This document shows positions 1-11,354 of a DNA stretch of 64,000 nt, one piece after another (positions within the stretch are counted from its first letter, which is position 1; every line of letters starts with the position of its first letter). The DNA is from Hyalella azteca (Eukaryota > Arthropoda > Malacostraca > Amphipoda > Hyalellidae). The notes under the pieces were generated by a model. It searched no databases. It had not been told where the DNA came from and worked only from the letters and a program-made list of their open reading frames with translations. Location of the stretch: contig NW_025935888.1 in assembly GCF_000764305.2 (NCBI RefSeq), positions 310,001 to 374,000 on the forward strand, given 5' to 3'. The position numbers and the translations under genes were made by a program.

Positions 1-280
1 AACGCTGTTGCAGTGCTGAACGTTTCAAGTCTCGCAGTTGAACGCTGCTGCAGTGCTGAACGTTTCAAGTCTCGCAGTTGAACGCTGCTGCAGTGCTGAA
101 CGTTTCAAGTCTCGCAGTTGAACGCTGTTGCAGTGCTGAACGTTTCAAGTCTCGCAGTTGAACGCTGCTGCAGTGCTGAACGTTTCAAGTCTCGCAGTTG
201 AACGCTGCTGCAGTGCTGAACGTTTCAAGTCTAGCAGTTGAACGCTGTTGCAGGGCTGAACGTTTCAAGTCTCGCAGTTT
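1..280. repeat. 40-bp minisatellite at left edge
   Basis: Seven near-identical 40-bp units, each containing CAGTGCTGAACGTTTCAAG, run from the first base of the window, so the array probably continues to the left. Units differ at a few positions (for example CTGTTG versus CTGCTG). There are no unique spacers, so it is not a CRISPR array. Reading frames through it are repeat artefacts. Confidence 0.97.
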
Positions 281-930
281 TATAAGCACTGCACATGCAC
301 AAAGCTTACTGCACAGAAAACGAATGTATCTATTTACCAAATAATGACACTGCACAGGCGGCACGTAGCATTGAGACGCTTTTATGTAGAACCATACTTT
401 GCCAAAATGAACCACACGAGGGCAAAAAACGCATCGCTATTTGGACGAGACTCACTTATTCCTCTGAGGGCATCGTTGCGATGGCAGTTATATTCGGTCT
501 CCATGTACGTGTGATGCCACAGGAAGACTGTCTCGAGGATAACTAACATGAGGCTGAAGATATTTATTGACGACCGATTTTCGATCGATGGTCAAAAATA
601 TTAAGTGACTAGTAATAAATTTTTGAGTAACTTTTACACGGGATGTTATTGTCTCGCAACCGTCTGCTGGGTGCAGGCGCTGCCTACGCTGTGCACTCAA
701 AGGCCAGTTCTGTGGGCAACACTGGCAATTGATCATTAAAATTATTTAGTTGCATTTTTAATTAAATATTAATTGTAAAATTTATTTCAGAAATACATTC
801 ACATTTTTTGTCCGATAATGAGGACAACTCAAATCATTTATTCACAGTTAGCAGAAGTGATTTCCTTCCGCCTGACTCTTTAAAGCCTCACGTAATATCA
901 TGTTACTTCGTATGGTCTGTATATGTTTTG
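281..930. other. noncoding, no gene seen
   Basis: Moderately AT-rich unique sequence. It contains one diverged copy of the dispersed 100-bp repeat (about 405-475). No splice-bounded or conserved coding frame is evident. Confidence 0.6.
405..475 (+). repeat. dispersed ~100-bp repeat, copy 1 (partial)
   Basis: Diverged copy sharing the segments GGCAAAAAACGCATCG, TTTGGACGAGACTCACT and CCTCTGAG with the copies at 6.2, 7.2, 7.9, 8.3 and 30.2 kb. Only the right half is recognisable. Confidence 0.6.
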
Positions 931-1147
931 AGCCACAATACCTAACAACAACATTTTGTCTGAACATATCTTAACCAGCAATATCGTACAGCAAAATATT
1001 GTCTGAGCAAATCTTAACCCACAATATCCAACAACAACATATTGTCTCAGGATATTTTAACCCACAATAACCAACAACAACATATTGCCTTAGCATACAT
1101 TTAACCACAATATCCAAATACAACAAATTCCCAGAGTTTATTTTGAA
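931..1147. repeat. degenerate ~43-bp tandem repeat
   Basis: About five diverged units built around CCACAATATCCAACAACAAC followed by a TATTGTCT-type segment and TTAAC. Unit length drifts slightly from copy to copy, indicating an old array. Confidence 0.85.
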
Positions 1148-2950
1148 GCACGCTGTGTACTTCATTTCACGCATGGATTCATGCAGATTTGAGGCCAGCC
1201 TGCTGGCTCATGTAAATGAATCGTCAATGATAAAACTGATGATTAGACCCACAAGATCGTCCATAATTTATCATCGCGGGTCAGAGGAGGTGTACACTCG
1301 CGCTCACAAGCGATGATGCAGATATTTCCTCTCATGGAATCACATTTAAATGTCTCCAAGTTTCCTTTAAATGTTATAATTACTTCAATTTTGTGTCTAT
1401 TCAGTTTCAGCACATAATGTTTTGAGTGTTGCAGCCCATTAATGTGTTTTTGTTATATTTATCAAAAATAGTTGTGGGTGCGGGGATGGGGTTTGTGCCG
1501 GCGACGGTACATGCCGAGTCCGTAACGACCCTATTGTTCGGTCGGCCGGCCGTCAAACTGCGCCGATTTACGGCCGCATCTGCGCCGATTTACGGCCGCA
1601 TCTACCTTAATACGCTGCCGGAATATCCATACACTTAATGGCTGTGTATATGTTCAATGCCCTAGATATCCTAATGGTTACTGCGAGGTGTGAGTACGAA
1701 TGATCTTACCTGCCCAAAATTGATACACGATTGATTTTTGGTAAGTGGTGTTTCAGAAATACCTAATTTTTATGTTGGTGGAATTGATGCCCTTTATTAT
1801 CCTTTCAATCCATTAACTAATATCTATAGTTTAGACATGGTGCTTTGTTTTCACATGAGTGATTATAATATTTCTGGGCATCGTGAAAATTGCAATACGG
1901 TTTTCTCAAAATATATGAGACAACGGTATTCAAAAACTTAAATTCAGGGAGCTCATTAAAAATTATTTAAAGGGAATTTAGTTAACTAATCAAAGTTAGT
2001 TGATTAAAAAAATTTCAATTTTTCCATTGTTAACGTATCAGATATCAGCTGCATGGAATGCATGCAAAGTGCCCCTTGAAATTCAGGTTCGTAGCTAAGC
2101 CAACAATTTGCAAGTGATGCTAAATAACGACGCACAATTAAGGCGCTCGGCTCCCCATTGGAAACTGCGTTAGCTTCCTTAAAGGACTAAAAAAATTTTT
2201 TAGTGCTTTAAATTCATGATGTTTATGTAGATTATGCAGAAAAAGAATTGTACGCGTAATAAAATAACCGAAGGAGATAAGGATTTAGAAAGGAGAATAA
2301 TGAATTATAAGGTTATATCTTATAATTCATTAAAAAAATCCCAGTTTTCGGCATGCAAACTTGATTCCGCTTCTGCACTGGATGACGTAATCGAAACACG
2401 GAATCTTTTCGCCCAAGCTTCAAACATTTCTTACATTTAGACGATTGTTACGTAATGAAAAATAAATGACGAAATTACTTACTTAATACTCGGGTAACAT
2501 TTCCAACTAACAATTAGAAACTAGGATTCGTTCCAATGTGATGTAACTCGATCTTCCACACGGTAATTTATAATACCAGGTCTTCAGGCACGAATATCAT
2601 TGAAAGCGGCTAATATATCTGCAATAAAAGATCCAGATACGCTTCAAAAAGTCTCAAGTGGTAAGCCAACGCACGCATAATTCTTCCTTTCATCCGGATT
2701 AGACAGATATTTTTCGTTCTGTCTTCCGAGGATTAGTGTTGCGTGATCAGATATCAGGATACATGTTCGTGCGAGGATTAACCTTAGACTATAACACAAA
2801 CTTTACATTTCATAACGCTATTCCTACCTGCGTTGGAGGCTTGTCAATGCCGGCACATGCACACTCTATCCACAACGCTATTCATACCAGCGACGCACGG
2901 CACCTGCCTGGAAGGCAAGTGTGGCGGAAAATAAATCAATACAGCGCTTA
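1148..2950. other. noncoding, no gene seen
   Basis: AT-rich sequence with one GC-rich patch at about 1480-1610, which includes a 22-bp direct duplication (GCGCCGATTTACGGCCGCAT, about 1560-1603). No coding signal was recognised. Short frames here lack conserved motifs. Confidence 0.55.
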
Positions 2951-3118
2951 ATCAGAATTGCGTTATTTATACTTTTCATGCCTACATCTTCAGCAGCGTT
3001 GCGTTACTTATGTTATTCCTTCCTACGTCTTGATCGTCATTGCTTAAATTATGATATTCCTGCCTACATCATGATCGGCGTTGCGTTACTAATGCTATTC
3101 CTGCCTACATTTCAACGA
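2951..3118. repeat. degenerate ~41-bp tandem repeat
   Basis: Three to four diverged units with the pattern CCTACATC....GTTGCGTTACT followed by ATGYTATTCCT. A 78-codon frame runs through it because the units are in register; its hydrophobic, repetitive product has no recognisable family. Confidence 0.7.
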
Positions 3119-3924
3119 CAATTCTACTTGTTATCTTACAGTCGTGCCAGACTTTGACTGAGCAGAAATTAGAATTTGACAGAATTTAGTAATTTTAGTC
3201 TCTTGCTCTGAAGTAATTATCATATTAAAATTAATAAATTAATTAACTATCATCTAATGATGAATAAATTACAAAGGATACTCCTATCGAAGATATAGTT
3301 TTCCCGTCTTCCCTTCACATTCGCTTACCATCAAGTACAAAACTATACTATTTTTGTTCTTATAATTTGGGAAACTTGAAGTTGAGCCTTTCATTCATTG
3401 ACATTATTCCTGATTTAAAAAAGAAAGATACAGCTCATGAATCTTGCTCAACTTAGTTCAAAATGCCGTCCATTTTTTATCCTGCTTAAAAACATATTAA
3501 CAAATAAATGGATCATATTTTCTACATGATAATAATATCCGAGTAACAAATTTTCTTTCCGTTAGAAAATGTGACAAACTTTCTTCGCATTGGTGTCGCA
3601 CTTAGAAAATTCTAAGAATATTTGAGCCATACGATTTCATACCATCAGTACGAGCGGAGAGCGAGCGTAACGCTGATTTACTCACTTATATCTCTGAGTG
3701 TATATCGCTACACAATTGCTGATGGTCAATAATTGAAATAAAAGCTTTGCATGATGCCACAAATGACAGATAATGGTAAACAACTGAAATATAAGCTAAT
3801 TCTAAGGACAACACGAAATACAGAGGCGAAAATAAAATAAAAAACTGTAAGTTCAAAAGTTCAAGAGAATAGCACCTAAATAAATTTGCTTGCAGGTCTT
3901 TGACGACAAAGATGAGGCACCGTT
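3119..3924. other. noncoding, no gene seen
   Basis: AT-rich unique sequence without recognisable coding, RNA or transposon signals. Confidence 0.5.
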
Positions 3925-4234
3925 CAGTGAGACGTGACACAAGTAACTGTAATGTCAGTTAACAATGAAGGCGCTCAGTGAGAGTGACACAAGTAACAGT
4001 AATGTCAGTTAACAATGAAGGCGCTCAGCGAGAGGTGACACAAGTAACAGTAATGTCAGTTAACAATGAAGGCGCTCAGTGAGAGGTGACACAAGTAACA
4101 GTAATGTCAGTTAACAATGAAGGCGCTCAGTGAGAGTGACACAAGTAACAGTAATGTCAGTTAACAATGAAGGCGCTCAGCGAGAGGTGACACAAGTAAC
4201 AGTAATGTCAGTTAACAATGAAGGCGCTCAGTGA
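3925..4234. repeat. 50/51-bp minisatellite
   Basis: About six units of 50 or 51 bp with the core GTGACACAAGTAACAGTAAT and CAGTTAACAATGAAGGCGCT. Units alternate between GAGAGTGAC and GAGAGGTGAC forms, a higher-order pattern that suggests amplification of multi-unit blocks. Confidence 0.95.
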
Positions 4235-5172
4235 AGGACGCTATAAAAGTATTGCCCACTAATCCATTGGTGCAATAAAGGCGCCTGTTAAGGGGCAGGC
4301 GTTGCTTAGTATTAATGCGTGGCCGCTGTCCAAGTTACTTAGGATAACGGCGTTCAGAAGCCCTGGTGCTTAGCGCGCAACAAGGATGCCTTTCATGCGC
4401 ACTGCGCTCACGACTGCGCATGCGCGGTGCGAGGTGACGTTACTGTTTTGCAGCCTGCGATATCAATGAAAAATATTGCGATGAAATTAAATTATTACAA
4501 TATTATCATATCAAGATAATATTACCAGAACTGCGTTGATGCTTCAAATAATTGAAATGAAAACTCGGTTGTGAGTTAATGCAGCTTAGGTGATGACCAT
4601 ATCTAATGTGCAGGATATTTTGAAAATTTTTTTGCAACATGTGATTCACGTCCAAATAAAGATAAACATGGCCATGAAATTGAAAAATGTTTAACCGATA
4701 AAAATTGCCAAAAATTTGATCACGGTATAATGTTTTATATCAAGATACCCCCAGAATACGGAACATGAACTGAGTAATTAGAACTGAGTTGATAAGTTGC
4801 AAATTAAGTCTAATAATTAACTTTCGCACCTCAAGTGTGGAGCGAGCCAAGTTCATTTCCAGATCATAATTAAATTAACTTTCATTTCAACCCCACCTAC
4901 CTTACTTTTCCTTTTGAGATTTTATTACTTTCAAAAAAAAAGCCGAAATTACTGATTGGTCATATCATTCTTAAATTCCATACGCCAAATAACCATAATT
5001 GCCTCTCAATATCAGCGCTTGTAATAGGATTGGGACACGATCACCACTAACGCTTGTGGTCGTTATGTGTCATTAGTAATTAACTTCAACGACCACCAAT
5101 CAACTGATGTAACCCTCTGGCCCTATTGATATATTAACTTAAAAAGATCAGGTGGAACGCTGCTTTATATAT
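4235..5172. other. noncoding with a GC-rich patch containing an NRF-1-like palindrome
   Basis: A GC-rich patch at about 4260-4445 stands out from its AT-rich surroundings. It contains TGCGCATGCGC (4415-4425), which matches the palindromic NRF-1 site, and a TGACGT half-site (4435-4440). These could mark a promoter, but no exon is visible on either side. The remainder to 5172 is AT-rich with no signal. Confidence 0.35.
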
Positions 5173-5636
5173 GGAGGGGGCGGGTGATGAGCGTTGTGTT
5201 CTACTCTATGAGGGGCAGGTGATGAGCGTTGTGTTCTACTCTATGAGGGGGCGGGTGATGAGCGTTGTGTTCTACTCTATGAGGGGCAGGTGATGAGCGT
5301 TGTGTTCTACTCTATGAGAGGGCGGGTAATGNACCTGTCTCTTATACACATCTAGATGTGTATAAGAGACAGGTTGTATTCTACTCTATGAGAGGGCGGG
5401 TAATGAGCGTTGTGTTCTACTCTATGAGGGGGCAGGTGATGAGCGTTGTATTCTACTCTATGAGAGGGCGGGTAATGAGCGTTGTGTTCTACTCTATGAG
5501 GGGGCGGGTGATGAGCGTTGTGTTCTACTCTATGAGGGGGCGGGTGATGAGCGTTGTGTTCTACTCTATGAGGGGCGGGTGATGAGCGTTGTGTTCTACT
5601 CTATGAGGGGGCGGGTGATGAGCGTTGTGTTCTACT
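5173..5636. repeat. 35/36-bp minisatellite, interrupted by adapter sequence
   Basis: About 13 units carrying GGTGATGAGCGTTGTGTTCT and ACTCTATGAGG. A 74-codon frame through the array encodes a 12-residue repeat (MRGRVMSVVFYS), which follows from the unit length being a multiple of three. The array is broken at 5332-5372 by an N and a sequencing-adapter junction, so copy number is unreliable. Confidence 0.95.
5335..5372. other. Nextera mate-pair junction adapter left in the assembly
   Basis: CTGTCTCTTATACACATCT (5335-5353) is followed directly by its reverse complement (5354-5372). The 19-base sequence is the Tn5 mosaic end used in Nextera libraries, and the head-to-head pair is the circularisation junction of a Nextera mate-pair library. 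A single N sits 3 bases upstream at 5332. This is a library artefact, not biology: a read crossing the junction was used to fill a gap in the minisatellite. Confidence 0.97.
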
Positions 5637-6209
5637 AAAGAAAGTTTGCAAATTCTCGCTAATTTGGTGAGCGCACTAAAATATTCGGGCAACTTCACCA
5701 CCAAAAAAGCGAATTACTCGGAAAAACATTGGCCGAAAGCTTCATGCTGCAAGTGGAATTCTTCTACAATTAATTGACCACAAGTGGTGTAGCTAATAAT
5801 ACATTTCCCACTAATGTTGATTGGCCTGCCGCTTTAAGAGGATATATCACTTCACTGCACTACTGGACTGGAGTTATGCCAGCCTCTCACGGCCAATAAG
5901 TGATTGGCTATAGCTGCTTCCAATCAATTGGTGTGCGTGGGTAAAGCCATCCAAGTTAATGCGCTCATCAGATCACTGGAATGAGCATCGCTGCTCCTTG
6001 GGACTGCGGGACCGGTGAGCGTCCCGAGCAGGAGTCGCCCGAGCAATGACTGCTCGGCACGCATTGCTGCTCACATCGCTGACACTGAGAAAAATAATTG
6101 GTCATGTGGTTCAGATAGTGACACACTTTCTGAACATAGCACTGAAACATTCTAACACGTCGGTAAACTGGCCCTGACACTGAGAAAAATAATGGATTTT
6201 GTCCGAATG
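5637..6209. other. noncoding, no gene seen
   Basis: Unique sequence, less AT-rich near 5980-6060. No coding or RNA gene was recognised. Its right part overlaps the two-copy repeat described next. Confidence 0.5.
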
Positions 6210-6262
6210 GTGACACACTTTCCGCACATATAGCTCCGAAACGTCGGCACAAACTAGGTGTC
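6080..6262. repeat. two-copy ~95-bp direct duplication
   Basis: Copies at about 6080-6174 and 6175-6262 both begin TGACACTGAGAAAAATAAT and share GTGACACACTTTC, a CATA-GC segment, TGAAAC/CGAAAC and CGTCGG. The second copy runs into copy 2 of the dispersed 100-bp repeat. The ends TGACACTGAGAAA and TTTCTCTGGGTG are roughly inverted, suggesting terminal inverted repeats of a small element. Confidence 0.6.
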
Positions 6263-6335
6263 AGGATGACTCACAGAAGGATAAAAAGTGCATCGATATT
6301 CGGACAAAGTCTAACTCATTTCTCTGGGTGGGTGT
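6210..6335 (+). repeat. dispersed ~100-bp repeat, copy 2
   Basis: Recognised by GAAACGTCGGCAC, a GTCAGGATGACTCACAG block, GTGCATCGATATTCGGAC and CTCATTTCTCTGGGTG, in the same order as the other copies. Confidence 0.7.
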
Positions 6336-6579
6336 TTTTAAGACGCTCCACTTCTGTGCCCGGCATTTATCAGTAATATTGTCTCCCGACGTCTGATTAT
6401 AATATGCTTTTAATTTGATTGCAGCAATTGATTTTCATAACAATACAATAGTTTTGTCTGATTACAATTCGTGAAAAACATAATCGAATCTATTATTTTA
6501 CGAAGAAGATAAACATAGGTCGTGCATGCCGCAGCATTGTGAAAAAATACGGTTTGGCCATTATTTAAACCGTTGCCTT

Positions 6580-6746
6580 TTTAGCGTATTTTCCCATTTA
6601 TGGAAAAAATAAGCTATTGTGCTCGTCACGTCCGTCCGTCCGTCCGACCGTCCGTCTGTCCGTCCGTAACTTCACGTTTTTGTCGACGAGAAAATGCGCT
6701 CTCTGTCACTCGCCGCAGTGAGTACTGAGTTATATTTTTTTTCATT
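6580..6746 (+). repeat. dispersed repeat with CCGT tract, copy A
   Basis: About 167 bp homologous to 32789-32943: a TTTAGCGTATTTTCCCATTT start, GCACTATTGTGCTCG-like block, (CCGT)n tract, TTCACGTTTTTGTCGACGAG, and GAGTTATATTTTTTTTCAT at the end. Homology covers the whole unit and not just the simple repeat, so this is an interspersed element of unknown class. Confidence 0.8.
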
Positions 6747-7224
6747 TAAGGATAAAAAGGAGAAATGATCGCGCGTCCATGACAAATAATGTACATAAAC
6801 TCCATGGAGATCCCAATATTTATACAGCCCTCAATGATGTTGTAAGTAATTCATCAGGCTTGACAGCAGCGCAGTAAGATTTTTCACATTTTTATTGATA
6901 ATTCAATGTCGTTAGTTGAATTATGCTGACAATGATGTTCCTTTAGTACCATCGTATTAATTATATTGCTTTAATCGTGCGCTAATATTTAACCATCGTG
7001 ATGAATATCAGCTAGGTGACGAATTTCAAAAGTTTGATGCCCTCATTGTACTAGAAGCGTCCAATATGACATTCCAAATGTTATGATTACATGAATAAAT
7101 TATGATTACACAACCAATAAAAATTAGTTGTGATTAATTATGAAAGATAATTCCATCTCGTGGTTGCGGCCTTTATAATCTCTCGCTTTTTCCTGACTGT
7201 TGAACTTTTCTTTATTAACAACAC
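6747..7224. other. noncoding, no gene seen
   Basis: AT-rich unique sequence without recognisable signals. Confidence 0.5.
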
Positions 7225-7315
7225 AACTCATCTGGCACGACCAACTGGGTCAAGATGACCCACACACGGCAAAAATGCATCTTTTTTTGGACGAAGTCTC
7301 ACTCATTTTCCTGAG
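7225..7315 (+). repeat. dispersed ~100-bp repeat, copy 3
   Basis: Contains GGCACGACCAACTGGGTCAA, GATGACCCACACACGGCAAA and AATGCATC, then a TTTGGACGAAGTCTCACTCA block ending CCTGAG. One of the best-preserved copies. Confidence 0.75.
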
Positions 7316-7730
7316 ATTATTTTTCGTATTTTCTATAGCGGCAAAAGATAATAAAATAATTTAGATTGTGAGTTGAATTCCTTAAAAAATCTTTTAATAA
7401 ACTTTTTTTTCAACGTCATGTGCCTGGTGAGATTAACAACATAACTTAGGATTTACAACTCTTTTAAAATTGGAGTTTTAAATCGTAATGTTTCAATATT
7501 TTTTCTGTATTATCACACTTTGTGTAATAATTATGCATGCAGAAATATCTACTATTTCTGTGCGCAATAATATCAGCTATTTACTCCCCTTACAGCACGT
7601 TTTCAATAAAGTTGAAATGAATATACCTGGCGTTCTCTTTGCCTACAAATTCTTTAAGAAATTCGTGTTTGTTTGATAGTCCCTGGCACGTGACCAGATC
7701 TCAAGAAGAGAAATTGAAATCTGGGAACTT
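7316..7730. other. noncoding, no gene seen
   Basis: AT-rich sequence. A 62-codon frame at 7488-7676 is hydrophobic and AT-driven, with no recognisable family. Confidence 0.5.
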
Positions 7731-7933
7731 ATTATGATGAATTATTTAGAACATAGAACATAGCGCATAGTTATTTATTATGAATTATTTAGAACATAGA
7801 ACATAGCGCATAGTTATTTATTATGAGTTATTTAGATAGTTATTTAGAACATAGAACATAGCGCATAGTTATTTATTATGAGTTATTTAGAACATAGAAC
7901 ATAGCGCATAGTTATTTATTACGAGTTATTTAA
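7731..7933. repeat. 43-bp minisatellite
   Basis: Four units with ATTATTTAGAACATAGAACA and TAGCGCATAGTTATTTATTA; one unit carries an extra 13-bp partial duplication (TTATTTAGATAG). Confidence 0.93.
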
Positions 7934-7934
7934 A

Positions 7935-8045
7935 CCATATAGCCCTGAAACGCCCGTGGCATGGCCAAACTGGGTCAGGGCGACCCAGACACAGCAAAAA
8001 TGCATCGTTTTTGGACAAATCCTCACTAATTTACCATCGCTGCTC
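7935..8045 (+). repeat. dispersed ~100-bp repeat, copy 4
   Basis: Well-preserved copy directly abutting the 43-bp minisatellite: GCCCTGAAACGCCCGTGGCA, TGGCCAAACTGGGTCA, GACCCAGACACAGCAAAAAT, GCATCGTTTTTGGACAAA. Confidence 0.75.
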
Positions 8046-8261
8046 GTGCTGTGGGTCAGCAAGTGCGTCAATATTTGGACAATGACCTATCCATTTTGTT
8101 CACTGTACTCATCACCTTATCATGCTGCTCGGTAAAACTTGACTTGTCTTGTACTGGGCATATAATGTCCTCATATAGACGCAGTGTAGGCACTCAAACA
8201 AATGAATGGGTCACATTGCCAAAAAGTGAAAAATTTTCTGCATTTAGGACTTATACGTCTT

Positions 8262-8352
8262 TTTACTAAACCAAAATGAGTCACGATGACCCAGACAAGC
8301 GTAAAAAGACTCCGCTATTTGGACTAACTCTCACTCATAACTCTGAGTGTGT
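8262..8352 (+). repeat. dispersed ~100-bp repeat, copy 5
   Basis: Contains GAGTCACGATGACCCAGACA, a diverged CGTAAAAAGACTCCGCTATT segment, and ACTCTCACTCATAACTCTGA. Confidence 0.7.
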
Positions 8353-8899
8353 GCAATAATGGATTAAAACTTGCCTCTGGAATTCTGCGTGACGCAAGCG
8401 ATTGCCGTACGAGCGTCCTGTATATCGTTCCATTGGAGGCTCTCGAAGTAATGGAAATTGAGCAGAGTTTGTTATTAATTAACGCCTCGCGTGACTGCGT
8501 CCATTAGAAAGAAGCTCTATTCCTGCGCACCTGTGTTGGTCTTGTAATAATTATCGGCGTCTAATGGGCGGCCATTCAAAAGCCGGTAGCCAGCGGTGGC
8601 CGACAGCATCCAAAAAGTCGATTTTGATTGATTCGGTGGCAGATTTTTCATTTTCGTCAGGTTAGCCCTGGTTAGGTTAATTAAGGTTAGTCTGGTGTAC
8701 GTTTCCTTACCGTTCTGGCTTGGTGCACTTTCGCAATGTTTCAGTGCTTTTTTAATTAAATTAAACATTTTTTGTGTCAATTACATGTATTTTCATCAAC
8801 AATAATTATTTAAAAATTGTCGTTGGCAAATCAGAGCATGGGCAATATCAGCAATATTTCACTATTCAGTTAGATTATATCACCTCACCGATGGTACTA
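8353..8899. other. noncoding, no gene seen
   Basis: Mixed-composition sequence with a few GGTTAG motifs around 8660-8695 that are too few and irregular to be telomeric. No coding signal. Confidence 0.5.
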
Positions 8900-9165
8900 T
8901 AGCTGGATGGCTCTATAGCGGCAGTTGGTCTTCTCAGCAGCAACAGTTAGATGCGTGAAACTTCAGCTGGATGCATTTAATTTCAGTTGTATGCCTCCTT
9001 GCTATCTACTTGTTGCTTCACCAGTTACAGTTAAATACATCCAACTGCAGTTGGATGCCTTATTCAGTGTCATCTATTAGTCGAAACAGACGTTGCAGTT
9101 ATTTGCATTCAACTGTAGTTGTTTGACTCTTTGCCGGCAGTTAGCCGCCTCAACAGTAACAGTTA
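8900..9165. repeat. degenerate CAGTTRGATGC-type repeat
   Basis: Repeated short motifs resembling CAGTTGGATGC, CAGCTGGATGC and CAGTTAGATGC in both orientations, with irregular spacing. It looks like an old, heavily diverged minisatellite. Boundaries are approximate. Confidence 0.5.
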
Positions 9166-9289
9166 GATTATCAGGTTGATCATCAGTGCAAGTATTTATC
9201 GTTATTACATCGCCATTTTTCCCAGCTTCTCAATGATTATCACACTCTACGCTGCGTTGCAAGGTATCGATGATACTTTGTACAACTAC

Positions 9290-9978
9290 GAGATCCCCGC
9301 TCCTAAGTACAAGTCTCCTAGAGCAACTCTACCACGAGATCCCCGCTGCTAAGTATACACGTCTTCTAGAGCAACTCTACCACGAGATCCCCGCTGCTAA
9401 GTACACGTCTTCTAGAGCAACTCTACCACGAGATCCCCGCTGCTAAGTACACGTCTTCTAGAGCAACTCTACCACGATATCCCCTCTGCTAAGTACACGT
9501 CTTCTAGAGCAACTCTACCACGATATCCCCTCTGCTAAGTACACGTCTGCTAGAGCAACTCTACCACGAGATCCCCGCTGCTAAGTACACGTCTTCTAGA
9601 GCAACTTTACCACGAGATCCCCGCTGCTAAGTACACGTCTTCTAGAGCAACTTTACCACGAGATCCCCGCTGCTAAGTACATGTCTTCTAGAGTAACTCT
9701 ACCACGAGATCCCAAATGTCTCCAAGAGCAACTCTACCACGAGATCCCCGCTGCTAAGTACACGTCTCCTAGAGCAACTCTACCACGAAATCCCCGCTGC
9801 TAAGTACACGTCTTCTAGAGCAACTCTACCACGAAATCCCCGCTGCTAAGTACATGTCTTCTAGAGCAACTCTACCCCGAGATCCCCGCTGCTAAGTACA
9901 TGTCTTCTAGAGCAAATCTACCCCGAGATCCCCGCTGCTAAGTACATGTCTTCTAGAGCAACTCTACCACGAGATCCC
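9290..9978. repeat. 46-bp minisatellite, ~15 units
   Basis: About 15 units with GAGATCCCCGCTGCTAAGTA, CACGTCTTCTAGAGCAACTC and TACCAC. One unit near 9709 is internally deleted. Variants (ACATGTC versus ACACGTC, CCCCGAG versus CCACGAG) cluster at the right end, showing local homogenisation. Confidence 0.97.
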
Positions 9979-10570
9979 TACTTTAATATCCTGGGATTCC
10001 ATTGAATTGAAATGAGATCACGTTGAAGTTTTGCTAAAATTGTGGAAATTATGACTTGGTAACATTAAGTCAGAATATAAATGTTTACACAGGCACTTGA
10101 CAGTGCCTGTGTCTCTTCTCCTGTAGATACACAGGCACTGTCTTCTCTTGTATCTCAATACAAGTCTTCTCTTGTATCTCAATTAGATTAAAAGATGTGT
10201 ATTAAGATTGATTAAGAATGTAACTAATTAGGAGATGTGAATCTCTTAATCAATACACTCACAAGAGTCGTAATTATCTCGATGAAATTTTATTAGCTTC
10301 CGTTGGAGGATAACAAATTTTATTGCGTCATCGTTAGAGGATATAGAACGCAAGTTATTTTGCAGCTGCGATGGCGGATAACGAAGATCATTCAGTCTGT
10401 GTTGGAGGATAATGAACATTTTTACCTCTGTGGTGGAGGTGTAGAATATTATTATATTTTCGGTGATAGTTAGTAAATATAATTGCCTCTGTTTATGAGA
10501 TGGCAATGAATATTATTGCTATTGCGAAAGGAGGGTGATCGATATTTTTTAGAGTGCGACGCTGATACTG
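9979..10570. other. noncoding with hairpin 10087-10112
   Basis: Contains an 11-bp perfect inverted repeat, ACACAGGCACT (10087-10097) and AGTGCCTGTGT (10102-10112), with a 4-base loop, and a third direct copy ACACAGGCACTGTC near 10128. A short TCTTCTCTTGTATCTCAAT repeat follows (about 10140-10185). No gene was recognised. Confidence 0.55.
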
Positions 10571-10790
10571 AGGGTGACCTCACACAGAAGAGGCTAGTCT
10601 CACATGAAGATGCTAGTCTCACAACTAGAGTGTGCCTGACGTCCAGAAAAGTCTCACACTCGCATGAACCTGACAGAGAAGCTTGTCTCACTTTCGCATG
10701 AGAATGACAGAGGCGCTATATAGTCTCACACTCGCATGAGACTGACAAGGACTATAGTCTTAATCTCGCAGGAGCTGACGCAGTCTAGCT
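10571..10790. repeat. degenerate AGTCTCAC...GCATGA repeat
   Basis: Loose tandem pattern of AGTCTCACACTCGCATGA and GACTGACAG-like blocks every 30-45 bp. The AGTCTCACA core also occurs in the array at 11091-11354, so the two may be relatives. Boundaries are approximate. Confidence 0.55.
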
Positions 10791-11090
10791 AAAGACTCAC
10801 ACCCAGCCTTAATTTAACGAAAGGCTATAGTCTTGCGATCTTCTTCACAAACGTCCAGTGAACGGTTAACAGAGATCGAGGCCAGTCTCGCGCCCAGAAT
10901 ATGGCTGACAATGAAGCTAGTATTTTACGCAGCATAAAGCTGTAGAAGAGAATAGTCTCATATAATGCTAAGATAAGAAAGAATATATGTCTTCATACGT
11001 TCCACATGGCGGCCTGTGAGGCTAGCCTCTTACTGAAAGCAATACTAAAAAATATCAAGCCTCGCATCCAGCGCGTATATGAATGGGCAA

Positions 11091-11354
11091 CTAGTCTCAC
11101 ATCATGTCTTTGGCTAACAGCTGCTAGTCTAACATCATATCTTTGGCTGACAGCTGCTAGTCCCACATCATGTCTTTGGCTGACAGCTGCTAGTCTCACA
11201 TCATGCCTTTGGCTGACAGCTGCTAGTCTAACATCATATTTTTGGCTGGCAGCTGCTAGTCTCACATCATGTCTTTGGCTGACAGTTGCTAGTCTCACAT
11301 CATGTCTGTGGCTGACAGCTGCTAGTCCCACATCATGTCCTTATGGCTGACAAC
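11091..11354. repeat. 33-bp minisatellite, 8 units
   Basis: Eight units with CTAGTCTCACATCATGTCTT and TGGCTGACAGCTG. The unit length is divisible by three, so frames of about 112 codons stay open on both strands; these are artefacts with 11-residue repeats. Confidence 0.96.

Noticed and set aside
5358..5582. 74-codon repetitive protein (MRGRVMSVVFYS repeats)
   Set aside because: The frame is open only because the minisatellite unit is a multiple of three, and it starts inside adapter sequence.
10993..11350. Overlapping 112- and 114-codon repetitive frames on both strands
   Set aside because: Product of a 33-bp minisatellite; both strands are open for the same arithmetic reason.
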